64,000 nucleotides of DNA, from positions 1-64,000 of the forward strand of contig CAMWJL010000002.1 in NCBI GenBank assembly GCA_947174565.1. Reading direction: 5' to 3'. Positions 21,960 to 32,427 of this stretch are shown here, piece by piece. This DNA comes from an uncultured Prevotellaceae bacterium (lineage in GTDB: Bacteria > Bacteroidota > Bacteroidia > Bacteroidales > Bacteroidaceae). Position 1 is the first letter of the stretch. Every line of letters starts with the position of its first letter. The translations under genes and the position numbers were made by a program. The notes under the pieces were generated by a model. It did not search any database and was not told the DNA's origin. It saw only the letters and a list, made by a program, of their open reading frames with translations.

Positions 21960-23732
21960 ATGAAGAATACAGATTTATCAGCAATCTATTCCCCATCTGA
22001 CATCCGCAAAATGGATGAAAAGCAGTTGAAAGACCTTGCACTGGCTATGCGCAAGGCTCTTCTTGAAAAGGTATCAGCCCATGGTGGTCATGTTGGTCCG
22101 AACCTTGGAATGATAGAGGCAATCATTGCCCTTCATTATGTCTTTAATACTCCCGAAGACAAAATAGTATTCGATGTCTCTCATCAGACCTATCCTCATA
22201 AGATGCTGACTGGTCGTATGCAAGCATTTACCGATCCTGCACATTATGATGACGTAACCGGGTACACCAACCCACAAGAAAGCGACTATGACCTTTTCTC
22301 GCTTGGTCACACTTCTTCTGCTGTTTCTTTAGCGTCTGGACTTGCCAAAGCTCGCGATCTCAAAGGAGGTAAGGAAAATGTAATAGCGGTTATCGGCGAT
22401 GGTTCACTCAGTGGGGGCGTGGCTTTCGAGGGGCTTGACTACGGTGCAACCCTTGGTACAAACTTCATTGTTGTTGTCAATGACAATGACATGAGTATCG
22501 CAGAAAACCATGGTGGCATTTATGCTGACTTGCGTCTGCTCCGCGACACCAACGGAACAGCGGACAATAACCTCTTCCGTGCAATGGGCTTTGCATACCG
22601 GTATGTTCATCATGGTAACGACATTTCCAGTCTTATCAATATGTTCCGTTCGGTCAAGGATATCAACTATCCAGTAGTGGTGCATATAAATACGATGAAA
22701 GGAATGGGACTCCCTGTCGCTGAAGCTGATAAGGAAAAATTCCATTTCTCCGCTCCGTTTGATCTCAAAACAGGAGAAGTTTATTCACCAAACGCTGCAT
22801 CAGAGACATCAGAGGGTTATGACGATCTGTTCGCCAATCAGTTGCTGGAACGAATGAAGGAGCTTCCTGAACTTGTGGTTATCTCTGCTGGTACTCCTGG
22901 TGTAATCGGCTTTAGCCCAGCACGTCGTAAGGAGGCTGGCTCTCAGTATGTAGATGTCGGTATTGCCGAACAACAGGCGGTTGCTATGGCAAGCGGTCTC
23001 GCAAAGGGAGGGGCACGCCCAGTCGTGGCACTTGCAAGCACTTTCCTACAGCGAGCATATGACCAGTTCAGTCAAGACATTGCCCTTAATCACCAGCCAG
23101 CAACTTTCGTTGTATTCTATGGCTCGATTTTCGGTATCAATGACGAGACTCATCTTGGATTCTTTGATTTGGGATTACTCTCCAACATTCCTAATCTGCT
23201 CGTATTGACCCCGACATGTAAGGAAGAATTTTTGGCTATGCTCCGTTGGTCAGAAGACCAGCGCAAGAAACCTGTTGTTATCCGTGTTCCAGGCGGTGCA
23301 GTGCGTTCCGACTCTAAAATTACTATCCTTGAGGACTATTCCTGCCCCTCGTATGAGATTGTCAGAAAAGGCTCGCGAATAGCCCTAATAGGCGTGGGTA
23401 CATTCCTGCCGATAATGCAGCAAGCAGCTGAGAATCTCGCAATGAAGGGTCTTGACCCTATGGTGATTAACCCGCGTGAGGTATCAACGCTCGATACTGC
23501 TTGCCTCGACTCTATAAAAGATTTCGATATAATCATTACAGCCGAGGATGGTATTATTGATGGCGGATTCGGACAGAAAGTAGCATCTTATCTTGGTGAT
23601 ACCGATGTCAAAGTAATCAATTTAGGTTTACCAAAAGAGTTCCTGAACAGGTATAATGCCGTCGAACTCCAACGTGAATGTAATCTCAATCCTGACGGCG
23701 TTGCTGACATAGTTATGTCAGCCCTGAAATAA
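21960..23732 (+). CDS. 1-deoxy-D-xylulose-5-phosphate synthase-like transketolase family protein
   Basis: IVFDVSHQTYPHKMLTGR, VIAVIGDGSLSGGVAFEGLD..NDNDMSIAENHGGIY; several canonical DXS motifs altered. Confidence 0.8.
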   Translation: MKNTDLSAIYSPSDIRKMDEKQLKDLALAMRKALLEKVSAHGGHVGPNLGMIEAIIALHYVFNTPEDKIVFDVSHQTYPHKMLTGRMQAFTDPAHYDDVTGYTNPQESDYDLFSLGHTSSAVSLASGLAKARDLKGGKENVIAVIGDGSLSGGVAFEGLDYGATLGTNFIVVVNDNDMSIAENHGGIYADLRLLRDTNGTADNNLFRAMGFAYRYVHHGNDISSLINMFRSVKDINYPVVVHINTMKGMGLPVAEADKEKFHFSAPFDLKTGEVYSPNAASETSEGYDDLFANQLLERMKELPELVVISAGTPGVIGFSPARRKEAGSQYVDVGIAEQQAVAMASGLAKGGARPVVALASTFLQRAYDQFSQDIALNHQPATFVVFYGSIFGINDETHLGFFDLGLLSNIPNLLVLTPTCKEEFLAMLRWSEDQRKKPVVIRVPGGAVRSDSKITILEDYSCPSYEIVRKGSRIALIGVGTFLPIMQQAAENLAMKGLDPMVINPREVSTLDTACLDSIKDFDIIITAEDGIIDGGFGQKVASYLGDTDVKVINLGLPKEFLNRYNAVELQRECNLNPDGVADIVMSALK

Positions 23733-23997
23733 TAAAGCGGACATAGGGTTATTATTTGCTACAAGACAGTTTTCCCATTACACTCAGAAATTATTACATT
23801 TTTGATATGCACAACAGGTATGAAAAGGGAAAAACGGATGGTGTAACAACCCGAGTTCAGCAATCGAAACTTCCATTAAGGTCATTTCAGAGTCGCTCTC
23901 ACCTCGGTTCAGGATGAAAACGTCTTTTGGGTGCTTAAACAGGAAGGGGTAACATGGGTCATTAGGCACTTCTGTGCGCAACGTGCTTTCACAGCAT

Positions 23998-24070
23998 AAA
24001 AATCGGAGTCCCCGACATCGGTTAACCGATGTCGGGGACTCCGATTGGTCGATGTCGGGGACATCGATTT
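23998..24070. repeat. Family-1 modular palindromic repeat, copy 3
   Basis: aaaatcggagtccccgacatcggttaaccgatgtcggggactccgattggtcgatgtcggggacatcgattta. Confidence 0.9.
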
Positions 24071-24126
24071 AGAGGGGGTATTTGGGGGTGAAAAGTAAGA
24101 AGCGAGAAATGAGGGGAAAGGAGGGG

Positions 24127-24993
24127 TCAGTTGAGGGTGATACGCTGTGCCGTAATCTCGTCGTGGAGGAAGAGGCTGGCACTTTCGCGGAATCGTGTGG
24201 GAGATTCGGTGGTGAAATACTGGCAGGTGCCACCGCGGGTGAGCCGCTGTGCCATTTCGGGATGGCGATGAAGATAGTCGTCAAGGCTGGCGGCGATGTA
24301 CTGACCTTGAGGAATGATGCGAATCTGCGAGGAAACGTCTTGAACTTCCCTGCCGTGGGGGATGGGAGTCGTGAGGTCGTGAAGCTGCTGGCTGATTTTG
24401 TCGAGCAGGAGGGGATAGTGGGTGCAGCCGAGGATGATGGTGTCGATGAGGGGGTCTTGGGCAAGCAGTTTCTGAAGGGAGTCGCGGACGAAGTAGTCGG
24501 CTCCGGGCTTGTCGAACTCGCCACATTCGACCAGTGGCACCCACATGGGACATGCTTGTCCCACGATGGTAGAACCAGGATAGAGTTTCTCTATCTCCAG
24601 ATTGTAGGATTGGGACTTGATAGTGCCTTCGGTGGCGAGCACACCGATATGGCGAGTGTGGGAGAGCTGTCCCACGACTTCGGCTGTTGGGCGTATGACC
24701 CCGAGCACACGGTGGTCGGGGGCATGCACAGGGAGGTACTTCTGCTGGATGGAGCGTAAGGCCTTGGCGGAAGCGGTGTTACACCCCAAAATGACCAAAG
24801 GGCATCCCAAAGCGAAGAGCTTTTGGACTGCCTGAAGGGTGAACTCATACACCACGTCGAAGGAACGTGTGCCGTATGGAGCACGCGCATTGTCGCCAAG
24901 ATAGATGTAGTCATACTCGGGCATCCGCTTGCGTATGCTGTCAAGGATGGTCAGACCTCCATAGCCTGAGTCGAAAACGCCTATGCGACCCAT
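24127..24993 (-). CDS. murI: Glutamate racemase
   Basis: MGRIGVFDSGYGGLTILDSIRKRMPEYDYIYLGDNARAPYG, LGCNTASAKALR, LGCTHYPLL. Confidence 0.97.
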   Translation of the reverse strand: MGRIGVFDSGYGGLTILDSIRKRMPEYDYIYLGDNARAPYGTRSFDVVYEFTLQAVQKLFALGCPLVILGCNTASAKALRSIQQKYLPVHAPDHRVLGVIRPTAEVVGQLSHTRHIGVLATEGTIKSQSYNLEIEKLYPGSTIVGQACPMWVPLVECGEFDKPGADYFVRDSLQKLLAQDPLIDTIILGCTHYPLLLDKISQQLHDLTTPIPHGREVQDVSSQIRIIPQGQYIAASLDDYLHRHPEMAQRLTRGGTCQYFTTESPTRFRESASLFLHDEITAQRITLN

Positions 24994-25032
24994 GTTCTGC
25001 TGATTGGCATTTGAATGCTGATTACTGACAAA

Positions 25033-25596
25033 TCACTGGATGCCAAGCTCGGTGAGCACAGCATCGGTGCAGTCTTCCGCTTCGCCGTCACCGCTGATGT
25101 AGGGATAGGCGTTGGCATCGGTGTTGAGCACATAGGCATAGCTGTTTCGCTTGCCCACTGCTGTAATGGCTTCGCCTAACCGCGAACGAATGGGTGCCAT
25201 CAGTTCGGCTTCTGCTTTGGTCAGCAGCTCTTGCGCCTCTTGCTTGAACTTCATGCTCTGTTCCATGAGCTGCTGAAGCTCTTTCTGACGCTTGAGCATA
25301 ATGTTTTCGGGGAAGGACTGCTGCCCGTCTATGTACTCGGCAAACTTCTTGGAGAACTCCTGTTCGGCACGTTCCATCTCTTGCTGATAGGTGGTCTTGA
25401 GTTCGTCAAGGCTCTTCATGGCCTGTTCGTACTCGGGCATGGCATGGAGCACGTCGTTGTAGGAGAGATAGCCGAAGTGGCGTGGCTGGAGGACAGCCTG
25501 CTGGGGCTGTTGGACAGAAACAGAAGGCACTGCCTCTTGCGCTGACAGAACGACAGTGCAAGCAGACAGTGCTATCAATGTAAGTATTTTCTTCAT
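25033..25596 (-). CDS. OmpH/Skp family periplasmic chaperone
   Basis: Signal peptide; FGYLSYNDVLHAMPEYEQAMKSLDELKTTYQQEMERAEQEFSKKFAEY coiled coil. Confidence 0.85.
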   Translation of the reverse strand: MKKILTLIALSACTVVLSAQEAVPSVSVQQPQQAVLQPRHFGYLSYNDVLHAMPEYEQAMKSLDELKTTYQQEMERAEQEFSKKFAEYIDGQQSFPENIMLKRQKELQQLMEQSMKFKQEAQELLTKAEAELMAPIRSRLGEAITAVGKRNSYAYVLNTDANAYPYISGDGEAEDCTDAVLTELGIQ

Positions 25597-25605
25597 AAGA
25601 CTGAA

Positions 25606-26097
25606 TTACTTAGCACCAACCTTGGCTTTCACTTGGTCGGTGACGTCAATGGCACTTGTACCCACATAGGCGATACCGTTGCTGGGAAGGATATAGGCGA
25701 AACTGCCTGCTGCACCCACTTCTTCCACTGCCTTCATCACTTTCTGTTGGAGTTCACCCATTTTGGTCTGGTAAACCTTTTGGAGTTCCTGCTCGCTGGT
25801 TTGACCGAACTGCTGATACTCCTCGTATGCCTTCTGGAGTTCCTGTTCACGATAGGTACGGAGGGTCTCAGAAAGGTTTGCTTTCTCCTTCTCGTATGCG
25901 TCAGCCTTGGTTTGGATGTCGCTCTGCTTTCTCTGCAACTCGTCCTGGAACTGCTTCTGCAAGTTTTGGAGTTCTGTCTGGATGGCTGCGTACTCAGGCA
26001 TACCTTGAGCAACAGCGTCCATGTTTACGTGTCCGATTTTCTGTGCGAAAAGGGTCATTGGCAATGCCAAGAGAATGGCAATAATAGTTTTTTTCAT
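25606..26097 (-). CDS. OmpH/Skp family periplasmic chaperone
   Basis: IGHVNMDAVAQGMPEYAAIQTELQNLQKQFQDELQ. Confidence 0.9.
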   Translation of the reverse strand: MKKTIIAILLALPMTLFAQKIGHVNMDAVAQGMPEYAAIQTELQNLQKQFQDELQRKQSDIQTKADAYEKEKANLSETLRTYREQELQKAYEEYQQFGQTSEQELQKVYQTKMGELQQKVMKAVEEVGAAGSFAYILPSNGIAYVGTSAIDVTDQVKAKVGAK

Positions 26098-26167
26098 TGT
26101 TGTTGGATTGTTTTGAGTTTTATGGATTAAGATGGCTTATAAGTCTTTACAGGACTTATGAGCCTTG

Positions 26168-26680
26168 TTAGTAAGCGTAGCCGAGTTTCTGGAGCACTTC
26201 CTCGCTGATGTCAATTTTGGGCGAGGCATAGATGATGCTGCCGCCCGAGGCACGGTCGAGGACAAGCTGGTAGCCTTTTTGGTCGCAGATGTCCTTGACG
26301 GCGTTGTAAATCTCGTCTTGGATGGGGGCGAGAAGGCTTTGGCGTTTCTTGTACAGTTCGCCTTCACCACCGAAGTACTTCTTTTTCAAGTCGCTGGCTT
26401 CCTTCTCCTTTGCCATGATGGCTTCTTCAGCCTTGGTCTTTTGGGTGTCGGAGAGGAACACAGATTCCGACTGGTATTTCTTATAGAGGGTTTCGGCTTC
26501 GTTGAGCAGGGCTTCCACTTCGCCTTCCCACTTCTTGGACACTTGGTTGAGCTGTTCGTTGGCACGCTCATAGGCTGGCACGTTCTTGAGGATGTACTCC
26601 ATATCGACAAGAGCGAACTTCTGTGCATTGGCTGCGATGGACGCAAGCAGCACGGTCATGGTCAGTATTAGCTTTCTCAT
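26168..26680 (-). CDS. OmpH/Skp family periplasmic chaperone
   Basis: FALVDMEYILKNVPAYERANEQLNQVSKKWEGEVEAL. Confidence 0.9.
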   Translation of the reverse strand: MRKLILTMTVLLASIAANAQKFALVDMEYILKNVPAYERANEQLNQVSKKWEGEVEALLNEAETLYKKYQSESVFLSDTQKTKAEEAIMAKEKEASDLKKKYFGGEGELYKKRQSLLAPIQDEIYNAVKDICDQKGYQLVLDRASGGSIIYASPKIDISEEVLQKLGYAY

Positions 26681-26836
26681 AAGATTCCTTTCCCCAGCCT
26701 CCGTTGGACAGGAGGTGTAGATGTTTGTGGGGGTGTTTCTACAGTTGTTATGTTGTTTGGATTCTCTCTGTATTGTTTTGATTTAACGTTTTTTACCGAG
26801 TCAGTCAGGGGGAGCACCCATGAGCATTTGCATGGG

Positions 26837-29464
26837 TTAGAACTCTTGACCAAGCACAAAGTGGAACTGGCTTCCACCGTAGCTCTTTGAACCATTGATA
26901 TTGTCGAAACCATAAGCCCAGTCGATACCCATCAAGCCGACCATCGGGAGGAAGAGGCGGACACCGACACCAGCTGAACGCTTCATGTCGAAGGGGTTGA
27001 ACTTCCGTGTCTCCGTCCATGCGTTACCCCCTTCCATGAAAGCTAACGCATAGATGTTGGTGGCACCTTGCAGCATCAGTGGGTAGCGGAGTTCGAGCGT
27101 CATGCGGTCGTAGGCATAGCCGTAGTTGTAGCCTTGGGTCAATGCGCCGTTGTCGTAACCACGAAGACCGATGTTCTCAGAATAGTAGCTGGAGGAGTAG
27201 CCCGACATGCCGTCACCACCGACATAGAAGGTGGAGAATGGCGACTTCTTATACTTGTTGAAGTGCCCCAAGAAACCGAAGTCAAAGCGAGTCATCAGCA
27301 CAAAGCACTTACGACCGCCACCAAGCGGAGTGAATAAGCGGGAGTTGAACTTCCACTTGTGATACTCAATCCACTTATACTTACGGCTCATGTCACGCTG
27401 GTAGTTAGCATCATAGTAATTGGTAGCCATGTGCTCGTAGTCGATATCATCGAACAGAGAATAAGGTGGGGTAACGGACACGGAAGCCGAGAGTTGCGAA
27501 CCACGACGTGGGAACATGGCGTTGTCGATGGAACTGCGTGAAAGCGACAGGGTCAGGTTGATGTCGTTACAGTTACCGTTCTGCACAATGAAGTACTCCC
27601 AATCCTTCATCATGTAGCGTGTATAGCCCAACGATGCCTGAAAACGGAAGTTGTTGTCGGGCCATGTAAGACGCTTACCGAAGCCAATGTTCAGACCAAA
27701 CAGCTCGATGTACTTGTCGGGGTCGTAGTAGTTAGAATAGTTGTTATAGTAACTGCTGTTGTAGTTGCCATAACCATAAAGCATTGAGTAGTAGTTGTTG
27801 TAGTAGCTGCTGTTGTAGTAGTTACTGCTGATGTCTGTCTGGCGAGAGAAGAAGGCACTGACAGAGAATTGATTAGGACGTTTACGACCAAACCACGGGT
27901 CGAGGAACGAAATGCTGTACTGCTGATAGTACGAGCCATTGGTCGAAGCACTCAATTCCAATTCCTGAGCATCACCCTGCGGCAAGATGCCACGATGGAC
28001 ACGGTTCTTTCCAATGAGGTTGCGCACAGAGAAATTCGTGAACTTCAAACCCACCTTACCAATCACACCAGTCATACCCCAACCCAATGAGAACTCAAGC
28101 TGATCGCTCGCCTTAGGCACAAGCCCGAGGTTCAGGTCAACCGTGCCGTTAATCGCATCAGGGACTGGCTTGAAGTCAATCTGTTCGGGGTCAAAATGCC
28201 CCATCTGCGCAATCTCCTGATAAGTCATCTTGTAGGCATCCATGCTGAACAAATCGCCAGGCTTGAGCAAGAGTTCACGGCGAATCACCTCCTCATACAC
28301 ACGGGTGTTGCCATAAATTTTAATCTTGTTGATGGCAGCCTGAGTGCCCTCAAAGATACGGATTTCCAAGTCGATAGAGTCGCCATCTACATCGACCTCC
28401 ACGTCCTGCACTTGGTTGAAGACATAGCCATCGTTGTAGTAAAGGTTGCTCACAGCCAAGTCGTCCTCATGAAGCTTCTTCTGGATGTGCTTCTTGTTAT
28501 AGACATCGCCACGCTTCATGTCCAAGACACGCTCCAACGTCGCAGTATTGTAGATGGTGTTACCCACCCAACGAATGTCGCGGACATAGTACTTATCACC
28601 CTCGTCTATATGGAGATAGACGTTCACCAAATTGTTGCCAATGTCCACAACACTGTCAGCATAGATGTAGGCATCGCGGTAGCCAAGTTCGTTGTACTTC
28701 TCCACCACACGGTCTTTGTCTTCCTCGTACTTCTCTACGACGAACTTCTTCGTCTTGAAGAAACTCTTGAAGCCCTTCTCGTTAGTCTTCTTCAACAGAC
28801 CGCCTGAGAAGAAGCCACCATGAAACTTCTTCGTGGCAATGTGCGTGTTACCCGTGATGAAAATCTCGTTCACCCGCACCTTTTCTTTCTTGTCAATGTT
28901 GACATCCACAATCAGTTGGTCGGACTGTTCAGGGTCATCGCGCTGCACAATATCCACTTCCGCATTCTTGAAACCCTTCTCTGCGAAGTATCGCTTGATG
29001 ACAATCTTCGCCTTATCCACCATGTTGGGCGTGAGCTGATTTCCCTTCACAAGCCCGATACGCTCCTGCAAATCATCGTGTTCCGACTTCTTCACACCAT
29101 TGATGTTGAGCTGCGACACCTTGGGGCGGCTTGCCAGCGTAATCTTCAGGAACACCTTGTCATCCACGATGCTGTCAGCCTCAATCTTGACCGCAGAGAA
29201 AAGTCCATGCTTCCAGTAACGCTTGATGGCCTCGGTGATTTCCTCGCCCGGCAACGATATGGTCTCGCCGACAGTAAGCCCCGACAGGCCGATGAGGATA
29301 TAGTCTTCGTAGTTCTTCACACCTTCAACCGCAATGCCCCCAATCTCGTATTTCTGCGTCCTACCATACACAACGGAAGGCTTTGTCTGCACTTGCGCCT
29401 CAACAGCTACGCATGCACACACAAGCAGGACAAAGGTGAATATGGTGATTTTCAATCTTCTCAT
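26837..29464 (-). CDS. bamA: Outer membrane protein assembly factor BamA (POTRA + Omp85 barrel)
   Basis: Multiple POTRA-like repeats, IGLRGYDNG barrel motif, C-terminal FHFVLGQEF; OmpH and uppS neighbours. Confidence 0.96.
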   Translation of the reverse strand: MRRLKITIFTFVLLVCACVAVEAQVQTKPSVVYGRTQKYEIGGIAVEGVKNYEDYILIGLSGLTVGETISLPGEEITEAIKRYWKHGLFSAVKIEADSIVDDKVFLKITLASRPKVSQLNINGVKKSEHDDLQERIGLVKGNQLTPNMVDKAKIVIKRYFAEKGFKNAEVDIVQRDDPEQSDQLIVDVNIDKKEKVRVNEIFITGNTHIATKKFHGGFFSGGLLKKTNEKGFKSFFKTKKFVVEKYEEDKDRVVEKYNELGYRDAYIYADSVVDIGNNLVNVYLHIDEGDKYYVRDIRWVGNTIYNTATLERVLDMKRGDVYNKKHIQKKLHEDDLAVSNLYYNDGYVFNQVQDVEVDVDGDSIDLEIRIFEGTQAAINKIKIYGNTRVYEEVIRRELLLKPGDLFSMDAYKMTYQEIAQMGHFDPEQIDFKPVPDAINGTVDLNLGLVPKASDQLEFSLGWGMTGVIGKVGLKFTNFSVRNLIGKNRVHRGILPQGDAQELELSASTNGSYYQQYSISFLDPWFGRKRPNQFSVSAFFSRQTDISSNYYNSSYYNNYYSMLYGYGNYNSSYYNNYSNYYDPDKYIELFGLNIGFGKRLTWPDNNFRFQASLGYTRYMMKDWEYFIVQNGNCNDINLTLSLSRSSIDNAMFPRRGSQLSASVSVTPPYSLFDDIDYEHMATNYYDANYQRDMSRKYKWIEYHKWKFNSRLFTPLGGGRKCFVLMTRFDFGFLGHFNKYKKSPFSTFYVGGDGMSGYSSSYYSENIGLRGYDNGALTQGYNYGYAYDRMTLELRYPLMLQGATNIYALAFMEGGNAWTETRKFNPFDMKRSAGVGVRLFLPMVGLMGIDWAYGFDNINGSKSYGGSQFHFVLGQEF

Positions 29465-29498
29465 GTAGAGAGTCTTCTATTATATATAATATGTGAGA

Positions 29499-30257
29499 TT
29501 ATTTCTTGTTGGTCGAAACCTGCGGGTCAGCCACCTGCTCGCCCGTCTTGCCAAAGCGACGCTGCCTGCCTTGATAGTCAACAATAGCCTTGCAGAGGTT
29601 CTCTCCATGGAAATCAGGCCAATACGTATCAGTGAAATAGAACTCGGAATAAGCACATTGCCACAGCAAGTAGTTGCTCAAACGCTCCTCTCCACCCGTG
29701 CGTATCATCAGTTCGGGGTCAGGCATGAAGTTGGTGGTCAGATGCTCGCTAATCATCTCCTCATCAATGTCCTCCACCTCCAGCTCTCCGCTCTTTGCCT
29801 TGGCGGCAATCTGCTGCACGGCATGGGTGATTTCCCATTTCGACGAGTAACTGAGTGCCAGCACCATACAGGTACCCGTGTTGCGACTGGTGCGCTCCTC
29901 CAGCTGGTGGCAAGCGTCCTGCACCACCTGCGGCAAACGCTCCGTATCGCCTATCACTCGGAAACGAGCGTTCTGCTTCATGAAGAGTTCCTCCTCCAAG
30001 TGCTTGAGCAACAAGGTCATCAAGGCCTCCACTTCCGCCGCAGGACGATTCCAGTTCTCAGTCGAGAATGTATAGAGTGTCAGATAATCCAACCCCAACC
30101 GCACAGCCATCTCCATGATTTCATGCACACGCTCTGCACCTTCCTGATGTCCGTAGGTGCGTTCCTTTCCCTGCGCTTTTGCCCAGCGTCCATTACCATC
30201 CATGATGATGGCAACGTGATGCGGCAATCGGGTCATATCTATCTGTTCTTGATACAT
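29499..30257 (-). CDS. uppS: Isoprenyl transferase (undecaprenyl diphosphate synthase)
   Basis: [72 protein letters not shown]. Confidence 0.97.
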   Translation of the reverse strand: MYQEQIDMTRLPHHVAIIMDGNGRWAKAQGKERTYGHQEGAERVHEIMEMAVRLGLDYLTLYTFSTENWNRPAAEVEALMTLLLKHLEEELFMKQNARFRVIGDTERLPQVVQDACHQLEERTSRNTGTCMVLALSYSSKWEITHAVQQIAAKAKSGELEVEDIDEEMISEHLTTNFMPDPELMIRTGGEERLSNYLLWQCAYSEFYFTDTYWPDFHGENLCKAIVDYQGRQRRFGKTGEQVADPQVSTNKK

Positions 30258-30295
30258 TTCGCTATTTGTTGAAGGCTCTCCAAACCTTATGGGGT

Positions 30296-30967
30296 TTAAT
30301 TATTACACTTTCTGTATTTCGGGCAGAGGTCGTAGGAGATGTAGAACATCGTCCACGAATAGCTGTCCTTGTTCTTCAGGAATCCGCTCGGGATGCGGTA
30401 GGGGTCTTCGATGCCGTCCAGTTTGTCGCTCATGGCAAAACGCATGGTCCAATCAAGACCGACATTCAGCCTCGGCTTGAGCTTGTACTTGATGCCAACG
30501 CCCACAGGAATGTTCATGGTCAAGTCCGCGTTGCAATAGGTAAAGCCCAACCCCACCTGTATGTAAGGCACCAGCCGTTTGTGCCCCTTGTATCCTGTGC
30601 CAGTCCCGTATCCCCAGAAGTTCAGCTCGTATTGGCAGCCGACATCCACCAGCGGATGGTCGAAGCTCCATTCCTGCCCCTTCATGTCGGGGAACTTGTT
30701 TGCCTCTTGGGTCGCATCTCCCTTGATGCTTCCATAGCCGATGTCGAATTTCAGTGCCATGCGAGGGTTGAGATTATATCGTCCCATCGCAGCACCAGCC
30801 ATCGTCACGTTCCGATAGAATCCGTTGAGGTTGGCATCGCCTATGTAGAAAGCAGGACCGCCCATCACACCAAGCTCCATAGCATACTCCAACTCTTGTG
30901 CCCCCATCCTGAGGTGAGCGCAGCAAGAGAGAGCCAGTGCAACGATTACTGTATAGAGCCTTGCCAT
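30296..30967 (-). CDS. DUF6089-like outer-membrane beta-barrel protein
   Basis: [55 protein letters not shown], located directly after uppS. Confidence 0.75.
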   Translation of the reverse strand: MARLYTVIVALALSCCAHLRMGAQELEYAMELGVMGGPAFYIGDANLNGFYRNVTMAGAAMGRYNLNPRMALKFDIGYGSIKGDATQEANKFPDMKGQEWSFDHPLVDVGCQYELNFWGYGTGTGYKGHKRLVPYIQVGLGFTYCNADLTMNIPVGVGIKYKLKPRLNVGLDWTMRFAMSDKLDGIEDPYRIPSGFLKNKDSYSWTMFYISYDLCPKYRKCNN

Positions 30968-32295
30968 ACCTTGCCGTTTTCCTGTACAATCCACAGCTCC
31001 TCATCCACTGCCACAAGACGTGCAACACCCTCGGCAGGAGTGATGTCCTTGGGCATCAGATACTTCTCCGTCAAAGGATGCCAAGTGATGCCGTTGTCGT
31101 TGGAGCAGTACAGATACTGGTATTTGCCATCCACAGCACCCATCGCATAAATGGCACCATGGTAGTAGGTCATGCTGAAATTCTCAGCGTGTGGCAGCCC
31201 ATAGGGATTGTCGCTCGTCACCTGTATGTACTCCCAATCCTGATTGGTGTTGACATCGGTCGAGGCAACCTTATACCACACTACGCCATGTGCCTCGTCC
31301 TGACCGCTCATGCCTGCCATCACGGTCTGCTGCAAGTCAGCATTCGTCCGCATGGGGTGCGACACAGCGCAGAGGTCGGTCTCGGGCAGCATATTCAGGT
31401 TCGTCGTGCCCATCACGGTCCATTCGTTGAGGTCAGCCGAACCAATGATGTTCGTGCCATCGTAGGCGTAGAGATAGCACGCATCGGCTGCCAAGAGACG
31501 CTCCACCTGCTGTTCTCCTGCCTTTGTCCATGTGGCAGCCATTTGGGTAGGGTCAGCACTGTAAAGACAGCCATCGGCACCCCGACCATAGAATTGCCCC
31601 TGGAAGAGCATCACCGAACCTGTCTCCACAGGGATGGTGACAGGCGTGCTCCACACCGCAATGTCCTTCTTGTCGGCGAAAGTCACCACAGCGTCGCCAT
31701 CCTCATTTTGAGCGAAAGCAAACACTTTCCCGTCGGCATAGAGCGTCCGACCAAGCTTAGCCACAGCGATGTTGGCCGCAGCCCCCTTCCACTCCAGCGT
31801 GTCGATATTGGTCTTGTGCCGATAAATATCCACGGTATAGGTGCGACGTGCCGTGCCATCGGTTGACACGCACAACAGCTCCACAGGCTTAGTGAAGTCG
31901 AGGGAATCAACACCCGAACGGACGCTGTAATACAAATCCTCCGCCTCGTCCACCTTCACATAGATGTTGCCATTGCTCACCATCGAAGGCACAACGCGCT
32001 GGAGATTGACCCATACGGGCAGAGAATCCACCGAGTAGATGTGTCCATCCATCTGATTGATGTTGAAGTAGATTCCCGTTCCGTCAATGGTTCTTGCCAC
32101 CACCGTGTCTTTCGCGACCCCTGCGGCATCGTATTTCTGGATGGTCACATGGCTGGTGATGCTTCCCACCGAAAACGACAGGATAGCACAATCGGGTGAT
32201 GTCTCCGTGACCGCATCGTTAAGACACGCGGACAGAGAGAACAACATCACCACCACCATGCTCCACAACCCATATCTTATCTTAGCCTTTTTCAT
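30946..32295 (-). CDS. DUF6242-like lipoprotein
   Basis: MKKAKIRYGLWSMVVVMLFSLSACLNDAV lipobox-like N-terminus; start trimmed from 32340. Confidence 0.7.
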   Translation of the reverse strand: MKKAKIRYGLWSMVVVMLFSLSACLNDAVTETSPDCAILSFSVGSITSHVTIQKYDAAGVAKDTVVARTIDGTGIYFNINQMDGHIYSVDSLPVWVNLQRVVPSMVSNGNIYVKVDEAEDLYYSVRSGVDSLDFTKPVELLCVSTDGTARRTYTVDIYRHKTNIDTLEWKGAAANIAVAKLGRTLYADGKVFAFAQNEDGDAVVTFADKKDIAVWSTPVTIPVETGSVMLFQGQFYGRGADGCLYSADPTQMAATWTKAGEQQVERLLAADACYLYAYDGTNIIGSADLNEWTVMGTTNLNMLPETDLCAVSHPMRTNADLQQTVMAGMSGQDEAHGVVWYKVASTDVNTNQDWEYIQVTSDNPYGLPHAENFSMTYYHGAIYAMGAVDGKYQYLYCSNDNGITWHPLTEKYLMPKDITPAEGVARLVAVDEELWIVQENGKVWQGSIQ

Positions 32296-32427
32296 TGTTC
32301 GTAATGCGCTAATATACACAAATGTTCGGCAAAAGTACAAACATTTTTTGCATTAACGAAGTGTTCAAGCCTATTTTAACGGATTTTATGCTATATTAAG
32401 AGAAAAGTCCCACAATTCTTCCATTTT

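Noticed and set aside
20082-24070. Integrative element bounded by tRNA-Pro
   Set aside because: No integrase and no duplicated tRNA 3' end found at the distal side; kept only as a low-interest compositional observation.
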